Part shown: piece by piece, positions 63,753 to 64,000 of the stretch
How positions within the stretch are numbered: position 1 is the stretch's first letter
Layout: the number at the start of each line of letters is the position of its first letter
DNA from: Phyllobacterium endophyticum
Lineage (GTDB): Bacteria > Pseudomonadota > Alphaproteobacteria > Rhizobiales > Rhizobiaceae
DNA: 64,000 nucleotides
Direction: 5' to 3'
Assembly (NCBI RefSeq): GCF_003010935.1
Contig: NZ_PGGN01000001.1
Coordinates: 310,001-374,000, forward strand
Notes under the pieces: generated by a model
What the model was told of the DNA's origin: nothing
Databases searched by the model: none
What the model saw: only the letters and a program-made list of their open reading frames with translations
Program-made: the position numbers and the translations under genes

Positions 63753-64000
63753 ATGGCTAAAGTTATCGGTATTGATCTGGGAACGACCAATTCCTGCGTT
63801 GCCGTCATGGACGGGAAGAACGCAAAGGTTATTGAAAATGCGGAAGGTGCAAGGACGACGCCTTCGATCATCGCTTTTACGGATAGCGATGAGCGCCTCG
63901 CTGGCCAGCCGGCCAAGCGCCAGGCTGTTACAAATCCGGAAGGGACCGTGTTTGCGGTCAAGCGCCTCATAGGCCGCCGCTTTGACGATCCGACCGTCGA
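63753..64000 (+). CDS. dnaK: Chaperone DnaK (Hsp70), 3' end outside window
   Basis: Only the first 82 codons are inside the window. The N-terminus is [20 protein letters not shown], the phosphate-1 motif of the Hsp70 ATPase domain. [10 protein letters not shown] and [13 protein letters not shown] follow, as in all DnaK. The start has GGAGAAGAG upstream. It has a candidate heat-shock promoter and a 324-bp upstream region with a long hairpin. Confidence 0.98.
   Translation, partial: MAKVIGIDLGTTNSCVAVMDGKNAKVIENAEGARTTPSIIAFTDSDERLAGQPAKRQAVTNPEGTVFAVKRLIGRRFDDPTV

Overview
The window is 64 kb of bacterial chromosome packed with housekeeping genes. I see no tRNA, rRNA, CRISPR array, insertion sequence, prophage or clear transfer signature. 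Gene content points to the alphaproteobacterial order Hyphomicrobiales (Rhizobiales), probably Rhizobiaceae or Phyllobacteriaceae. Markers are ChvI/ChvG next to a short HPr kinase, mannose-type EIIA and HPr; a DivL-type kinase with Tyr in place of the phospho-His; AddAB instead of RecBCD; a GNAT gene between hslV and hslU; and DUF1402, DUF2628 and DUF2852 proteins. The species cannot be fixed from this sequence alone.

Layout. 1-2.2 kb: aroE (5' end outside the window), coaE and dnaQ. 2.2-3.4 kb (minus): secB and fxsA. 3.5-6.3 kb: Tim44-like timA, mltA, an Smr-domain gene and a small XRE regulator, nearly all overlapping. 6.3-10.3 kb (minus): a DUF1402 exported protein, an LprI-like protein, and hslV-GNAT-hslU. 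10.5-15.1 kb: hisB-DUF2628-hisH-hisA-hisF-hisE-coaA. 15.1-18.5 kb (minus): pckA, arfB, a LysM/BON protein and an AlkB-like oxygenase. 18.8-22.9 kb: chvI, chvG, hprK, EIIA-Man, HPr. 23-24.4 kb: ahcY with a strong terminator. 24.6-36.5 kb: divL, a tsaE-amgK fusion, murU, addB, addA, trxA. 36.5-41.7 kb (minus): trpF-trpB-trpA-accD-folC. 41.7-45.8 kb (minus): YdcF, a YgjP-type metalloprotease, DUF2852, a BenE transporter and an alpha/beta hydrolase. 46-51.9 kb: infC (ATT start), a methyltransferase-like membrane protein, rpmI, rplT, pheS, pheT. 52-58.1 kb: a sugar ABC transporter whose two ATPase domains are fused to one permease, facing a ROK regulator. 58.1-63.4 kb: an LpxO-like hydroxylase, an aldo/keto reductase facing a LysR regulator, a Gfo/Idh oxidoreductase and an HtpX-like protease. 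63.75 kb to the end: the start of dnaK.

How the genes fit together. Several groups are functional units: histidine synthesis; tryptophan synthesis with accD and folC; the HslUV protease; the ChvGI envelope-stress system with a regulatory PTS branch; AmgK-MurU peptidoglycan recycling; AddAB recombination; and IF3/L35/L20/PheRS translation genes. The least explained signal is a hairpin of about 35 nt (GAGGCGGTCATTTC, short loop, GAAATGAC, CCTC) that occurs three times, once before each of rpmI, rplT and pheS. This looks like a shared cis-regulatory RNA element. Other points worth a look are the non-canonical start of infC, paired dyads between pckA and chvI, a long hairpin in the dnaK leader, and palindromes before ahcY and the sugar ABC operon.
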